DNA of 64,000 bases, from contig NZ_JAHXBF010000037.1 of NCBI RefSeq assembly GCF_020103695.1, forward strand, positions 1 through 64,000, given 5' to 3'. This document shows, in pieces, positions 26,612 to 35,374 of the stretch. The notes beneath the pieces are model-generated. The model worked only from the letters and a program-made list of their open reading frames with translations. It did no database searches and had not been told where the DNA came from. The position numbers and the translations under genes are program-made. Each line of letters begins with the position of its first letter. The stretch's first letter is position 1. The stretch comes from Hyalangium versicolor (lineage in GTDB: Bacteria; Myxococcota; Myxococcia; Myxococcales; Myxococcaceae).

Positions 26612-27352
26612 TCACAACACGCGGGCGGCGCGGGCCTCCTCCAGGGTGTACTCTCGCCCGGCGGTGGTGAAGGGGCCCGTCTTCTGGAGGAGCCACGCGC
26701 GGGCGCCCGGAGGCATGTAGAAGTCCTCCTCGAAGGGCGAGAGCCCCAGGTGGCGCAGGTAGTCCTTGAGCATCTCAAAGGTGAACCGGTCCCTCACCCG
26801 GCGCGCCTGGTACTGCTCCACCTGCTCGAAGGGGAAGGGCTCGCCCGACTGGTCGAAGACCCAGCGGCCCCCATCATTGGAAGCGGCCAGGGCGCGCACA
26901 TAGTTGTTGAGTTTCCCCGGCTGTTTCGGGCCGTACACCTCCAGCATGACGGCACCGTAGCGGCCTCGGTCTCCGCGCAGTGTGTGGGGCACGGCGACCA
27001 CCCGCAGGCACCGGATGCTCAGCTTCCGGGCCATGACGCTCATGGCGCTGGCGGCATCCGTCCCAGTCCACCCGCTCTCGACGTAGGCTGTCCAGGTGCT
27101 GCGCGTCGGGATGAAGAGGTACCGTCGCTGCCCTTCCCCACTGGTCAAGGGCAGCAGGCTAGAGAGGACTTGCTCCAGAGTGCCCGTAACGGGGAGCACC
27201 TCCACGGTGAGGCCACGAGAGATCTCCAGCCCTTTGTGCCAGTTGGCGAAGGCTTGCGCTGCCTGCTCCGCACCTGACTCCAGAAAGCCCATCGTCGAGG
27301 TGACAGGCGCCCAGCGGTCCTCCAGCAGGAGTCCCTTCATCTCTTGCGTCAT
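26612..27352 (-). CDS. Conserved hypothetical protein, possible immunity protein
   Basis: The product is a 246-residue cytoplasmic protein. Strong conserved-looking blocks are STWTAYVESGWTGTDAAS, AVPHTLRG, RYGAVMLEVYG and DGGRWVFDQSGEPFPFEQ. I recall similar proteins in many proteobacteria but no assigned function. It lies 11 bases after a small ORF (27364-27501) on the same strand, perhaps the tail of a lost toxin. The island context (immunity-like paralogues and a toxin remnant 2 kb away) favours an immunity role, by inference only. Confidence 0.65.
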   Translation of the reverse strand: MTQEMKGLLLEDRWAPVTSTMGFLESGAEQAAQAFANWHKGLEISRGLTVEVLPVTGTLEQVLSSLLPLTSGEGQRRYLFIPTRSTWTAYVESGWTGTDAASAMSVMARKLSIRCLRVVAVPHTLRGDRGRYGAVMLEVYGPKQPGKLNNYVRALAASNDGGRWVFDQSGEPFPFEQVEQYQARRVRDRFTFEMLKDYLRHLGLSPFEEDFYMPPGARAWLLQKTGPFTTAGREYTLEEARAARVL

Positions 27353-27363
27353 TCAGGCCCGCC

Positions 27364-27501
27364 TCATTCCTCAGGGATGATGATCAGGATGACCTCGCCT
27401 TCCGGGTCGTTGGCGGTGAGGCGCGACTGGTGGCCAGGGCCATGGCCCGAAGCGTACTCCACGGAATAGCGACGGCCCTTGATGTGAGCCGCATCGGTCA
27501 C
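27364..27501 (-). CDS. 45-codon ORF, possible toxin tail
   Basis: A GTG at 27501, preceded directly by AAGGA, opens a 45-codon frame with sequence such as RRYSVEYASGHGPGHQ and NDPEGEVILIIIPEE. Upstream the frame is closed by TAA (27505-27507). It ends 11 bases before the ATG of the 246-residue gene. The spacing between AAGGA and GTG is too short for a good ribosome-binding site, so this could be the preserved C-terminal tip of a lost toxin instead of a whole gene. Confidence 0.4.
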   Translation of the reverse strand: MTDAAHIKGRRYSVEYASGHGPGHQSRLTANDPEGEVILIIIPEE

Positions 27502-27645
27502 TCCTTAACGCATGCACGCACCGCTCGTTGAACGCGCGCCATGCGGCCGATGATGGTTGTCCCTGTCCCACTGCGGCGGGATTCGAGTGGCAGAGGCCTT
27601 CACGGGTTGGAAGCTTGGAGACCCATCTGGTAGGTTTGCCGCACT

Positions 27646-28569
27646 ATGCGGAACTTGTTCTTCTCTGGCGCGGTCCTGCTTGTTGCGCTCGTGTCATCCG
27701 TCACGCTGGCCCGAGAGCGTGACCCGGTCGCCGTTCGGACACTCCTGCTCTCGGAGCACCCGCACGATGCCACCCATCGCATCTACGTGGCGGGGCAGGT
27801 GGTGACAGTGCTGCGGTTCGAGCAGGCGTGCGACCCCGCCAGGACGAAGCTGCTGGGCTGGGAGGGCCGGTTCGAGCCGCTGGCCTGCGTGGGGAAGCAC
27901 GTGGTGCTTGAGCCGCTGCGGGATCTCGACGAGGACGAAGGTGTCCCGCTGCTCGTGACGCTCGCTGACGAGACGGAAGTGCCGTTCCTGTTGAGGCCGC
28001 CCAAGCGCGACGAGTGGGCATGGACGGACCAGCAGGTGAACGTGTTCAAGGACCGCGAGAGCTACGCGTCCATCGTCTCGGCTTTGGGTGACGCGCGCCG
28101 CAAGAACGCGGAGCTGCGAGAGGAGGTCGAGCGCCTCCGACAAGAGAAGACCTCGAAGGACAGTGCCCTTGCCGCGGTTCTGGCTTCGGGTGCCATTGAT
28201 CAGACGCAGTTCAAGCCGGCGGATTGGGTCTCCGGCAAGGACACTGATGCCGAGTTCCACGTCACTTTGTTCCGGGGAAAAGGTAAAGCGGGGGCGGTGT
28301 TCAAGATCAAGAACCTCGACGCGCGGCAGTCTTGGGCTTTGAAGACGGCGCGCCTTGTGACTCTGGCTGGCGGTCAGGAGCGGGTGGTCGCTGTGAGCGC
28401 GACCAGCACATCGATCTCTCCAGGCGGGTCCGGCGTTGTTGCCTTCGTCGTGGACAAGAGCGCGTTCATGGAGGAGGGGGCTCTGACGAACTTGTTGCTG
28501 GAAATCTACCGGCACGATGGGCTTCGGCAGGGGTTCGTCCAACTGGATCATTCACTGGTCGAGAAGTAA
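27646..28569 (+). CDS. DUF2381 family secreted protein (TIGR02268)
   Basis: The product has 307 residues with a signal peptide of about 22 (MRNLFFSGAVLLVALVSSVTLA). It shares the layout of the DUF2381 protein at 2867: a beta domain (RIYVAGQVVTVLRFEQ, KHVVLEPLRDLDEDEG), a coiled-coil link (KNAELREEVERLRQEK), the SGAID turn, and a second beta domain with NLLLEIYRHDG. It is likely periplasmic. It is followed 11 bases later by a small lipoprotein, which it probably partners; the same two modules occur at 2.9-5.9 kb. The role is unknown. Confidence 0.85.
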   Translation: MRNLFFSGAVLLVALVSSVTLARERDPVAVRTLLLSEHPHDATHRIYVAGQVVTVLRFEQACDPARTKLLGWEGRFEPLACVGKHVVLEPLRDLDEDEGVPLLVTLADETEVPFLLRPPKRDEWAWTDQQVNVFKDRESYASIVSALGDARRKNAELREEVERLRQEKTSKDSALAAVLASGAIDQTQFKPADWVSGKDTDAEFHVTLFRGKGKAGAVFKIKNLDARQSWALKTARLVTLAGGQERVVAVSATSTSISPGGSGVVAFVVDKSAFMEEGALTNLLLEIYRHDGLRQGFVQLDHSLVEK

Positions 28570-28580
28570 AAGCGGCGAGC

Positions 28581-29075
28581 ATGAGTTCCAACAAGATCGC
28601 CCTCTTGAGCTGCGCCGTCCTGTTGGCGACCTCCTCCTGCAGTACGGCGATGGGGGATGTGTACCTCCGCCCGGACGGCACCCCGGGGCCGGAGGAGTGC
28701 CCAGCGGAGGCACGCAAGATGATGGACGTTCTCCAGATGTTCGTGGGGAAAGCCGCTTTCGCTCAGCTCGATGCGAACCAGTCTCGTGTATGGCCCATCA
28801 CTCTGTACGAAGGGCCCATCGAGAGCGTTCTCGAAGATGATATCGGCCTGCTGGCGGCGCCGGCACGACTCTATGGACGGGTCTGGACCGGAGGCCCGCA
28901 GGCAGTCATCCGGTACTACGAGGCTCACCCGTTGACAGGGGGCAGCAAGATACCCATCTGCGCGGTTGCACGGCTGGGGCTGGGCCAACTCAGGAAGCGG
29001 CCCGACTCCAAGCCCGGGACCGCCGTCCTCGACTCCTCGGCAGCAGGGGTTGTCATCGTGGACGCGTTCCGGTGA
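28581..29075 (+). CDS. Lipoprotein related to the C-terminal domain of the kinase at 3897
   Basis: The product is a 164-residue lipoprotein: signal MSSNKIALLSCAVLL, lipobox ATSSC at residue 20. Following residues (LRPDGTPGPEECPAEARKMM) and RLYGRVWTGG...GGSKIPICAV resemble the kinase fusion module (RLGPPPRQLCPPGAEEAM, KLYARFVEARLPNGERIPFC). It lies 11 bases after the DUF2381 gene, so they are probably co-transcribed. It would sit on the inner face of the outer membrane or in the periplasm. The function is unknown. Confidence 0.75.
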   Translation: MSSNKIALLSCAVLLATSSCSTAMGDVYLRPDGTPGPEECPAEARKMMDVLQMFVGKAAFAQLDANQSRVWPITLYEGPIESVLEDDIGLLAAPARLYGRVWTGGPQAVIRYYEAHPLTGGSKIPICAVARLGLGQLRKRPDSKPGTAVLDSSAAGVVIVDAFR

Positions 29076-29085
29076 GCCCTCCCGC

Positions 29086-29658
29086 TTAGAAGAGCAGCTC
29101 CACCAGCCAGGGAGCCCGGTGCTCGAAGCGCCCATGGGGCGGACGGAGATCCGGTACGGGAGTGAAAAGCACTTCATTGGGCAGGCGGGCGAAACCGAAC
29201 GTCGCCTCAACCATGGCAGCGAGCTTCTCCTCGTGGGTCTGGAACTCGAGAGGCAGCGGTGGGTAGCGCGTCCAGGATTCCCGCTCGGTCCTGTCATTCT
29301 TCCAGTGGTGCGCACAGAGGGCGTACACGGGAGCCAGCACGCTGAGCCTGCAGATGACGGAGTCCTCACGTGTCCGGTCGAGATACGGCTCCTGGCCCGG
29401 CAAGTCGACCTGACATTGGTAGGACGGGCCGTACGGAAGGCGCGTTCGTTCGAAGACCTTGCAGCCTGGGAATGATTCCTTCACCCGCTGGAAGAAGTCA
29501 CTCCAGGCGCGAGTGTCCTTGGCGGCGGAGTGGAGCCTTTGGTTCAGGTGCTGAATCTCAGGGGAACTCTCGTAGCGGGGATCCTCTTCGGAGAGACCCA
29601 CAGGGTAGTAACGGTGAACGCACTCGAGGAGCGCGGGGACGGAAATCTCCGGGAGCAT
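29086..29658 (-). CDS. Immunity-like protein, paralogue A
   Basis: The product has 190 residues from the ATG at 29658 (MLPEISVPALLECVHRYYPV); a GTG at 29670 is an alternative. Conserved blocks are ESWTRYPPLPLEFQTHEEKL and RLPNEVLFTPVPDLRPPHG. It is about half identical to the adjacent upstream paralogue and no signal peptide is visible. The two genes form a tandem duplicate, 5 bp apart, downstream of a truncated toxin tip. Duplicated immunity genes are common in toxin islands, which is the basis for the call. Confidence 0.7.
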   Translation of the reverse strand: MLPEISVPALLECVHRYYPVGLSEEDPRYESSPEIQHLNQRLHSAAKDTRAWSDFFQRVKESFPGCKVFERTRLPYGPSYQCQVDLPGQEPYLDRTREDSVICRLSVLAPVYALCAHHWKNDRTERESWTRYPPLPLEFQTHEEKLAAMVEATFGFARLPNEVLFTPVPDLRPPHGRFEHRAPWLVELLF

Positions 29659-29663
29659 CGCGG

Positions 29664-30245
29664 TCACCACCGATCAGGAGTGAAGAGCAAGTCGATGAGT
29701 CGTGCCTTCCCCAGCGCAAGGTTCCCGCCTGGAGTCGTCAGGTCGGGCAGAGGTGTGAAGAGCACTTCATTGGGCAAGCGGGTGGACCGGAAGGTGGACT
29801 CGATGAGCAACGCGAGTCTGGCCTCGTAGGGTTGGAACTCGGAGGGCAAGGGTGGATAGCGGGTCCATGACTCCGCGAACGGTCCTGTGTCCAGGGAGTG
29901 TGAAGCATAGATGACGTATGCTGGAGCGAGCAGGCTCAGCAGGCATACGACTGCGTCGTGCCGCTCTCCTTGGATCACCGGCATCGGCAAGGAAACGCGA
30001 AGGCGGTAGCATGGGTCGTGGAACAGCAAGGTCGTGTCCCAAAAGCCGCAGTTCGGGAACGCTTCTCGCGCACTCCGGATGAAGGACTTCCAGGCTTCAG
30101 TGTCTTGCTGTGCGACGGCCTTCAACAGTGCAAGCCGCTGAGCTTCCTCGGAAGCGTCATAGGCGGGGTCGTCAGGCCAGAGCCCCGAGGGGTAGAACTG
30201 GTGAACGAGTTGGCCGAAAGCATCGGCGGATGGAGTTGGCGCCAT
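29664..30245 (-). CDS. Immunity-like protein, paralogue B
   Basis: This 193-residue protein is the upstream copy of the tandem pair. It shares ESWTRYPPLPSEFQPYEA and RLPNEVLFTPLPDLTTPGG with paralogue A but differs elsewhere. It has no signal peptide and is cytoplasmic. Its ATG is 61 bases after the stop of a toxin-like remnant (30306-30722), with no strong ribosome-binding site between. The role is unknown; immunity is inferred from context. Confidence 0.7.
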   Translation of the reverse strand: MAPTPSADAFGQLVHQFYPSGLWPDDPAYDASEEAQRLALLKAVAQQDTEAWKSFIRSAREAFPNCGFWDTTLLFHDPCYRLRVSLPMPVIQGERHDAVVCLLSLLAPAYVIYASHSLDTGPFAESWTRYPPLPSEFQPYEARLALLIESTFRSTRLPNEVLFTPLPDLTTPGGNLALGKARLIDLLFTPDRW

Positions 30246-30305
30246 GAGGCAGTCACTACCGAGAAAGTGATGGAGGTGGTGGCCGTAGCGAGCGGACTGA
30301 CTTGT

Positions 30306-30722
30306 TCATGGGAATGTTCTCCGGGGGACACCCACCTCCTTGAAGCGGCTGACGCGAGTACCCGGAACGTTGCCGAACCCGGGATTGCTCATGAAGGCCT
30401 GCATCCTCGTTCGGAACTCGTCACAGGCAACGGCCGTGGGAAGTCGCTCCTTCAGAACGTATCGGGCCGCTTCGTCAGCTGCATTGGCAGCAGCGCGTTG
30501 CGCCTTGGTGGCCGTAATCTTCCCTGCCTCCTCAGTGACTTCCGGTACACCTACTTCAATGTCGCAGAGTGCTGTTTCTGGATACGCGGGCGAGAGCCTG
30601 CCCAGCAGGATGACGACCTGCGCGACCTTCCATCCCCCCGGATCCTGCCCTCGACGGGCGACGACATTGGTGAACGGGATGGCATGAAGCCCTGACCTCT
30701 TCGCATGGTGATGCGATGCTAC
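30306..30722 (-). pseudogene. N-terminally truncated toxin-like remnant
   Basis: The minus strand is open for 138 codons from 30722 to the TGA at 30308-30306, without any ATG, GTG or TTG in the first 100 codons. The sequence is clearly coding-like: HAIPFTNVVARRGQDPGGWK, VVILLGRLSPAYPETALCDI, KITATKAQRAAANAADEAAR, DEFRTRMQAFMSNPGFGNVP. A stop precedes it at 30723. It looks like the C-terminal tip of a larger protein whose body was lost where the opposite-strand gene at 30737 now begins. It is followed by the two immunity-like paralogues. Confidence 0.65.
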
Positions 30723-30736
30723 TCAGCGAGCAGTGA

Positions 30737-32128
30737 GTGCTCGCCACCAAACAATGCCCCCTCTCCCTGAAGGCTCCCATCGGAGCTACCGATTCCGGTC
30801 AGGTGCTCGGGTGGGCGGGGCGCCTGTTGCTCGCGCTTTGCGTGCTGGGCGGTGCTCTTGTCCTGGCGGCGCTCCTGTCGCCTCGAATCTGGTTACCAGA
30901 ACCCGTGGAGCCCTCGCCTCCCACCCCTCGGCCCGTGCTGCTCACCGAAAGCGCCGGGCAGGCCGTGATCGTAGGTGACGTGGCGTTGGCCCGAAAGCAG
31001 ATCGATGAAGCTGTGGCGGAAGATCCGCACCATGCCCCCGCGCTGCTGCTCCAGGCGTGCATGGCCTTGGAGTCGGGAGACTTCTCGGCGGCCCGAGTTG
31101 CTCTGACACGGCTCAAGTCCGAGGTTCCCGAGCGTCGGGGAGCGGAGTTGTTGGAGCGGTTGCTGGTGTACCGCACACGCGCCCCCGAGATGGGCTGGAG
31201 GCAGGCGTTCCTGAAGGCGTGGACAGAACTGGGTCGCCCCGGCTTCCTGGACAGCCCGCTGTTGCTCCCACGGGTGGAACTCCCAGCGGTCCAGGACTTC
31301 ATGCCCGCGCACGTGGAGGAGCACGCCACGTCCGCTGCGGGTCGGTTGGCCCTGGTCCTCGCCAGACCCCGGATTCCCCAGGAGAACGCGCGCTGGCTCG
31401 TGGAACAACTCCCCACGCTGGAGGAGCCGGGATGGGTGTTGGCTACCTCCGTGGCCCTGCTGCCAGCGAATGTCCCGCCAGCACTCCATGAGAAGGCCCG
31501 TGCTGTGATCCGAAGGCGATTGAGCCGGCTCGTGGAGGCCTCTCCACGAGTGATGCAGCCACGCCTGTTGCTGCTCTGGGCTGAAGCTCCCGAGTGGGCG
31601 GCCTTCAGCGAGCAGGAGTTCACGGTGCTGGAGGCCATCGCCGCGCTGCCTGTTTTGAGCGACACCTCTCCCTTCCAGATCTTCCTGGAGGCGCGAGCAC
31701 GCCTGAAGGAGGCGGGGATTCCCCACCCCGGTATCGGTGCCTTCGAAGCCGCACTCTGGTCCAACACCAATTGGTCCGCGTACCTGCTCCTGGATAGGGC
31801 GGAGAGCACCCGCAGTCTGCTCCTGCCCGGGGCGCGGCACAGGCTTGGCCGTATTCTCTGGAAGATTGGATCGCGGGTGAGCCAGCAGTCCACTCATCTG
31901 GAGCGCATGATGGGCCTCCAACTCATGGAGGATGGTGCCATGGACATGGAGGATGAAGCGGAACGTGAGCGCGTGGAGCACGCCAGGAAGGAGGCCATCG
32001 CGCTTTTTCACTCTGCGGATCAGGCCGACCTCGAGCGGTGGCCCCTTCCCTCCCTTTGGGAGGAGGTGGCGGAGGCCCGCGCCCGTGACGAGTGGGGCCA
32101 CATCCGCGAGTTCGCCGGCACTCCCTGA
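30737..32128 (+). CDS. TPR-like membrane-anchored protein
   Basis: The product has 463 residues. It starts at a GTG (30737, MLATKQCPLS...). One membrane helix (about 24-46, LLLALCVLGGALVLAALL) is followed by Pro-rich spacer and helical repeats (DVALARKQIDEAVAEDPHHA, ALESGDFSAARVALTRLK) that look like TPRs. The remainder is helical. The role is unknown; it is probably anchored in the inner membrane facing the periplasm. The start is close to the truncated remnant on the other strand. Confidence 0.65.
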   Translation: MLATKQCPLSLKAPIGATDSGQVLGWAGRLLLALCVLGGALVLAALLSPRIWLPEPVEPSPPTPRPVLLTESAGQAVIVGDVALARKQIDEAVAEDPHHAPALLLQACMALESGDFSAARVALTRLKSEVPERRGAELLERLLVYRTRAPEMGWRQAFLKAWTELGRPGFLDSPLLLPRVELPAVQDFMPAHVEEHATSAAGRLALVLARPRIPQENARWLVEQLPTLEEPGWVLATSVALLPANVPPALHEKARAVIRRRLSRLVEASPRVMQPRLLLLWAEAPEWAAFSEQEFTVLEAIAALPVLSDTSPFQIFLEARARLKEAGIPHPGIGAFEAALWSNTNWSAYLLLDRAESTRSLLLPGARHRLGRILWKIGSRVSQQSTHLERMMGLQLMEDGAMDMEDEAERERVEHARKEAIALFHSADQADLERWPLPSLWEEVAEARARDEWGHIREFAGTP

Positions 32129-32131
32129 CGG

Positions 32132-33067
32132 CTACCCCTTCACCAGGTTCTTCAGCACGAACCACAGGTTGGCGGGGCGCTCGGCCAGACGGCGCATGAA
32201 GTAGGGATACCAGTAGCGCCCATACGGCACGTAGATGCGCACCGGAAACCCTGCCTGTGCCAACCGCACCTGCAAGTCTCTCCGGATGCCATACAGCATC
32301 TGGAACTCGAACGCGTTCTTCGGCAGCCGCTGCTTCGCCGAGTAATCCAGCGTGGCGTCGATCATCCGCTCATCGTGCGTGGCGATGCCATGGTACACGC
32401 CGCTGTCCAGCAGGATGCGCATCACCTTCAAGAAGTTCGCATCCACGTCTCGCTTTTCCTGGAACGCCACCTCCGGGCCCTCCAGGTAGGCTCCCTTGCA
32501 CAGTCGGATGCGCACCCGCTCCGCACACAGCGCCCGCGCGTCCTTCTCCGTGCGCCGCAGGTAGCTCTGCAACACCGCGCCCACGTGCGCCTCGCCAAAC
32601 TCCGCGTGCAGCGCGCGCACCGTGTCCAATGTGGCCTGTGTCACCGCGCTCTCTTCCATGTCCACCCGCACGAACGAGCCGCGTGCCTTCGCCTCGCTCA
32701 CCACCCCCCGCGCGTTCTCCAGCGCCAGCTTCGGATTGAACAGCAGGCCGCACTGCGTCAACTTCAAGGACACATTGGCTCGCGCGCCCTCCGAGTCGAT
32801 GCGCGCCAGCAACCTCCGGTACTCACGCACCTCGTCTCGCGTCTCGGCCGGTTTGGACACCGCCTCGTTGAGGTGGTCGAAGCTGGCCATCAACCCCTGT
32901 GCGTTGAGCCCCTTCACCGCCTCTACCGCCTCCTCCAATGTCTCCCCGGCGATGAAACGCCCGGCCAGCTCGCGCAGCGGACCCACGCGCGTGGCGACAT
33001 CTTTCAATCCCTCACGGCGTGAGAGGAACAGCAGGGCGGAACGGGACAGGTGTGTGGTCGCGGTCAT
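32132..33067 (-). CDS. Monofunctional proline dehydrogenase
   Basis: This FAD enzyme oxidises proline to 1-pyrroline-5-carboxylate, feeding glutamate synthesis. The 311-residue product has the family blocks FDHLNEAV, SLKLTQCGL, VRVDMEES, RIRLCKGAYLE, IATHDERMID and FEFQMLYGIRRDLQ, and ends with the RIYVPYGRYWYPYFMRRLAE substrate region. It has the PRODH barrel without a dehydrogenase fusion. It is the last gene of a minus-strand run with the alpha/beta hydrolase (20 bp gap) and the acyltransferase. Confidence 0.95.
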   Translation of the reverse strand: MTATTHLSRSALLFLSRREGLKDVATRVGPLRELAGRFIAGETLEEAVEAVKGLNAQGLMASFDHLNEAVSKPAETRDEVREYRRLLARIDSEGARANVSLKLTQCGLLFNPKLALENARGVVSEAKARGSFVRVDMEESAVTQATLDTVRALHAEFGEAHVGAVLQSYLRRTEKDARALCAERVRIRLCKGAYLEGPEVAFQEKRDVDANFLKVMRILLDSGVYHGIATHDERMIDATLDYSAKQRLPKNAFEFQMLYGIRRDLQVRLAQAGFPVRIYVPYGRYWYPYFMRRLAERPANLWFVLKNLVKG

Positions 33068-33087
33068 GGCACTCGCAATTACATGTG

Positions 33088-33957
33088 TCAGGTGGTTCCG
33101 GAGAGGTATTGCAGAAGGAAGTCACCCACGAAGGCGTTGAAGGCTTGTGGATGGCTCATGTACGGCAGGTGGCTGGCCTCGCGGAGCACCTCCAACCGCG
33201 CGCCAGGGATTCTCCGCGCCACGTCTCGCGCGTACCCCAGCGGCACCAGCGTGTCTCGCGCCCCGTGGATGATCAGCGTGGGCACGCGCAGCTGCTCCAA
33301 TACACCCAGGTAGTTCGCATCCAGCACGTCCCGCAGCCGGCGCAGCAGCTCCAGCGGGGACAGCCTCCGCGCCTCGCGGACGATCTCCGCCCGTCCCTCG
33401 GGAGGAAGGTGCCGCCCGCCCAGCACGCGCGCCACCGTGGGCGCGAAGACATAGGCGAACGGCTTGGGCATGCGCACCAGCGTGGACAGGCTCAACGCCC
33501 ATCGCCGCACCCGCTGCACGCTGGCCACCGGAGACACCAGCACCAGCGCTCGCACGCGCTCCGGGTGCTCCAGCGCGAAGGCCAGCGACACGAGGCTGCC
33601 AAATGAAGAGCCCAACAACGCGAAGCGCTCCGGCAACCGCGCCTCCGGATGCTCCAGCGACGCCACGTTCCACTGCAGCGGCGTGTGCGTCATCGGCGTG
33701 CGCAGCGTCGGCGTCCACAGCAACATCCTCAAGTGCGGAGCCAGCGGCGCCATGGGCGCGAAGGAGCGTCCCGAAGCCCCCAATCCTGGCAGGCACACCA
33801 CCGTGCGCGACGCGTCCGCGTTGCCCCCGGGAAAGGTGAAGAGCCGCACCGGCACGCCTCGCACCCGGCGCTCCTCGAGCGACAGCTCATAACCAGGCTG
33901 GATCTCCTCCGGCTCGGGGACAAAGGGCGGTCGAGGCGTCGCCATCGTCTCAAGCAT
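33088..33957 (-). CDS. Alpha/beta hydrolase
   Basis: The product has 289 residues. The start at 33957 overlaps the upstream acyltransferase by 8 bases. The nucleophile elbow GSSFGS has the catalytic Ser, HGARDTLVPLGYA carries the catalytic Asp and SHLPYMSHP the His. It is a serine esterase or lipase-like hydrolase, no signal peptide visible. The acyltransferase neighbour suggests a lipid-related role. The alternative ATG at 33945 would shorten it by four residues. Confidence 0.9.
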   Translation of the reverse strand: MLETMATPRPPFVPEPEEIQPGYELSLEERRVRGVPVRLFTFPGGNADASRTVVCLPGLGASGRSFAPMAPLAPHLRMLLWTPTLRTPMTHTPLQWNVASLEHPEARLPERFALLGSSFGSLVSLAFALEHPERVRALVLVSPVASVQRVRRWALSLSTLVRMPKPFAYVFAPTVARVLGGRHLPPEGRAEIVREARRLSPLELLRRLRDVLDANYLGVLEQLRVPTLIIHGARDTLVPLGYARDVARRIPGARLEVLREASHLPYMSHPQAFNAFVGDFLLQYLSGTT

Positions 33958-34672
33958 GGCATGCTCGCAGCAGGAGCCGCCGCACGCTGGCGGCCACCCT
34001 GTCCCGGAAGGCACTCAGGCGCGACTCAGGCGCATCCGCCGGGGGCGGCTCGTGCGGCTCTCCCACGGCGAAGGTGATTCGCACCGGCAAGGGCAGCGGC
34101 CCCAGCCCCACCACCAGCGGCATGCGGTATTTCTCCTCCGAGGACAGTCGCAAGCACAGCCGCTCCTCGCCCGGCGGATAGACGAACGTGTCATCCACCC
34201 CGAAGCCCGCGAAGGGGACAATGGGCACACCCGTCCGCGCCGCCAGCCGCACGAAGCCCAGCGCCCGCTCCCAGCGCAGCGTGTAGCGCCCCTGCGGACG
34301 CTTGAACGTCTCCCACGCCCCGCCCGGGTAGCACACCACGAGGTTGCCCTCGCCCAGCGCCGCCAGCGCATTGTCTCGCGTGCCCTCCACCCCACCCAGC
34401 CACGGCAGCACCGTGCGGATCAACGGAATGCGGAAGAAGCCTCGCTCGGCCAGCCCCAGCGGATAGCGCCCGGTGGCCTGGTGCACCAGATGGAAGAAGA
34501 CCGGCGTCTCGTAGCCCCACACCCCGTGGTTGCCCACCAGCAACACCGGGCCCTTCGTGGGCAGGTGCTCGGCGTCCAGCAGCCGGGCGCGGTGGTACAG
34601 CGCCGACAGCGCGGCCCCCACTTCGGCCAGACGGAACACGGCGCGGCGCGTGGTGCGGAACAAGGTCTCCAC
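33950..34672 (-). CDS. Lysophospholipid/diacylglycerol acyltransferase-like protein
   Basis: The product has 240 residues. The acyltransferase block reads VGNHGVWGYETPVFF (the HxxxxD motif has Glu in place of Asp), and YPGGAWETFKRPQG is the second conserved block, as in DGAT2/PlsC-type enzymes. The C-terminal half has VPFAGFGVDDTFVYPPG. It probably attaches fatty acids to lipid acceptors at the membrane. The gene begins a run with the overlapping alpha/beta hydrolase and a proline dehydrogenase. It diverges from the hemerythrin gene (204-bp gap). Confidence 0.85.
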   Translation of the reverse strand: METLFRTTRRAVFRLAEVGAALSALYHRARLLDAEHLPTKGPVLLVGNHGVWGYETPVFFHLVHQATGRYPLGLAERGFFRIPLIRTVLPWLGGVEGTRDNALAALGEGNLVVCYPGGAWETFKRPQGRYTLRWERALGFVRLAARTGVPIVPFAGFGVDDTFVYPPGEERLCLRLSSEEKYRMPLVVGLGPLPLPVRITFAVGEPHEPPPADAPESRLSAFRDRVAASVRRLLLRACHA

Positions 34673-34876
34673 GAGAGACCAAGATGGGGACGCGCCTGTT
34701 TTCTGGCAGCCTGCTCCCCTCGCCAGACCAGCCAGCCAGCCGAGCCCTCCATCTCCAGCCCGAGTCAGGGAAAGCGCCCGCTCCTCCCGAGAAGGTGCTT
34801 CGCCTTGTCATCCCCGGGGCGGCAATGCACTCGGGCCATTGTCCCCAGGGCCCATCGTGCCGATGGTTGTGAGGCC

Positions 34877-35374
34877 ATGGGACCCTTCGACATCCTCACG
34901 GAGCAGCACCGGGAGCTGGAAGATCAGCTCGAGGCATTCGAGTCCGATGAGGGCCCACGCGAAGCCCAGACGCAGCGGGAGCGGTTCGAGGCGCTCGCCG
35001 AGCTGCTCCGGCTCCATACCTGGCTCGAGGAGCGTTACCTCTCCCCGCTGCTCACTCGCGTGGAGGGGCGGGGGCGCGCCTGCCAGGAACGGGAAGAACA
35101 CCTCACCATGAGCGAGCTCATGGAAGAGCTCGAGGAGTTCGAGCCCGAGGCCGATGAGTGGTGGGCTCGCCTCACGGCCCTGGAGGATCTCATCGTCGCC
35201 CATGCACGCCAGGAGGAGCTGGAGACCTTCCCCCGGCTCGACGCCACGCTCGAGCCCGAGGAGCAGGATTCCCTGCGCCGAGCACTCCTCGGGCTGCGGG
35301 AGCAACTGCTCTCGCGGCCGTCATCCCTGTCGGGTAACGGGCCTTCATTCGAAGAAAACTCAGGGAATGCGTGA
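34877..35374 (+). CDS. Hemerythrin HHE domain protein
   Basis: The product has 165 residues. It starts MGPFDILTEQHRELEDQL and carries HTWLEERYLSPLL, EREEHLTMSEL and VAHARQEELETFPRL, the spaced His/Glu residues of a four-helix di-iron hemerythrin. It would bind oxygen, nitric oxide or iron in the cytoplasm. The end is Ser/Asn-rich. The gene is divergent from the acyltransferase. Confidence 0.9.
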   Translation: MGPFDILTEQHRELEDQLEAFESDEGPREAQTQRERFEALAELLRLHTWLEERYLSPLLTRVEGRGRACQEREEHLTMSELMEELEEFEPEADEWWARLTALEDLIVAHARQEELETFPRLDATLEPEEQDSLRRALLGLREQLLSRPSSLSGNGPSFEENSGNA

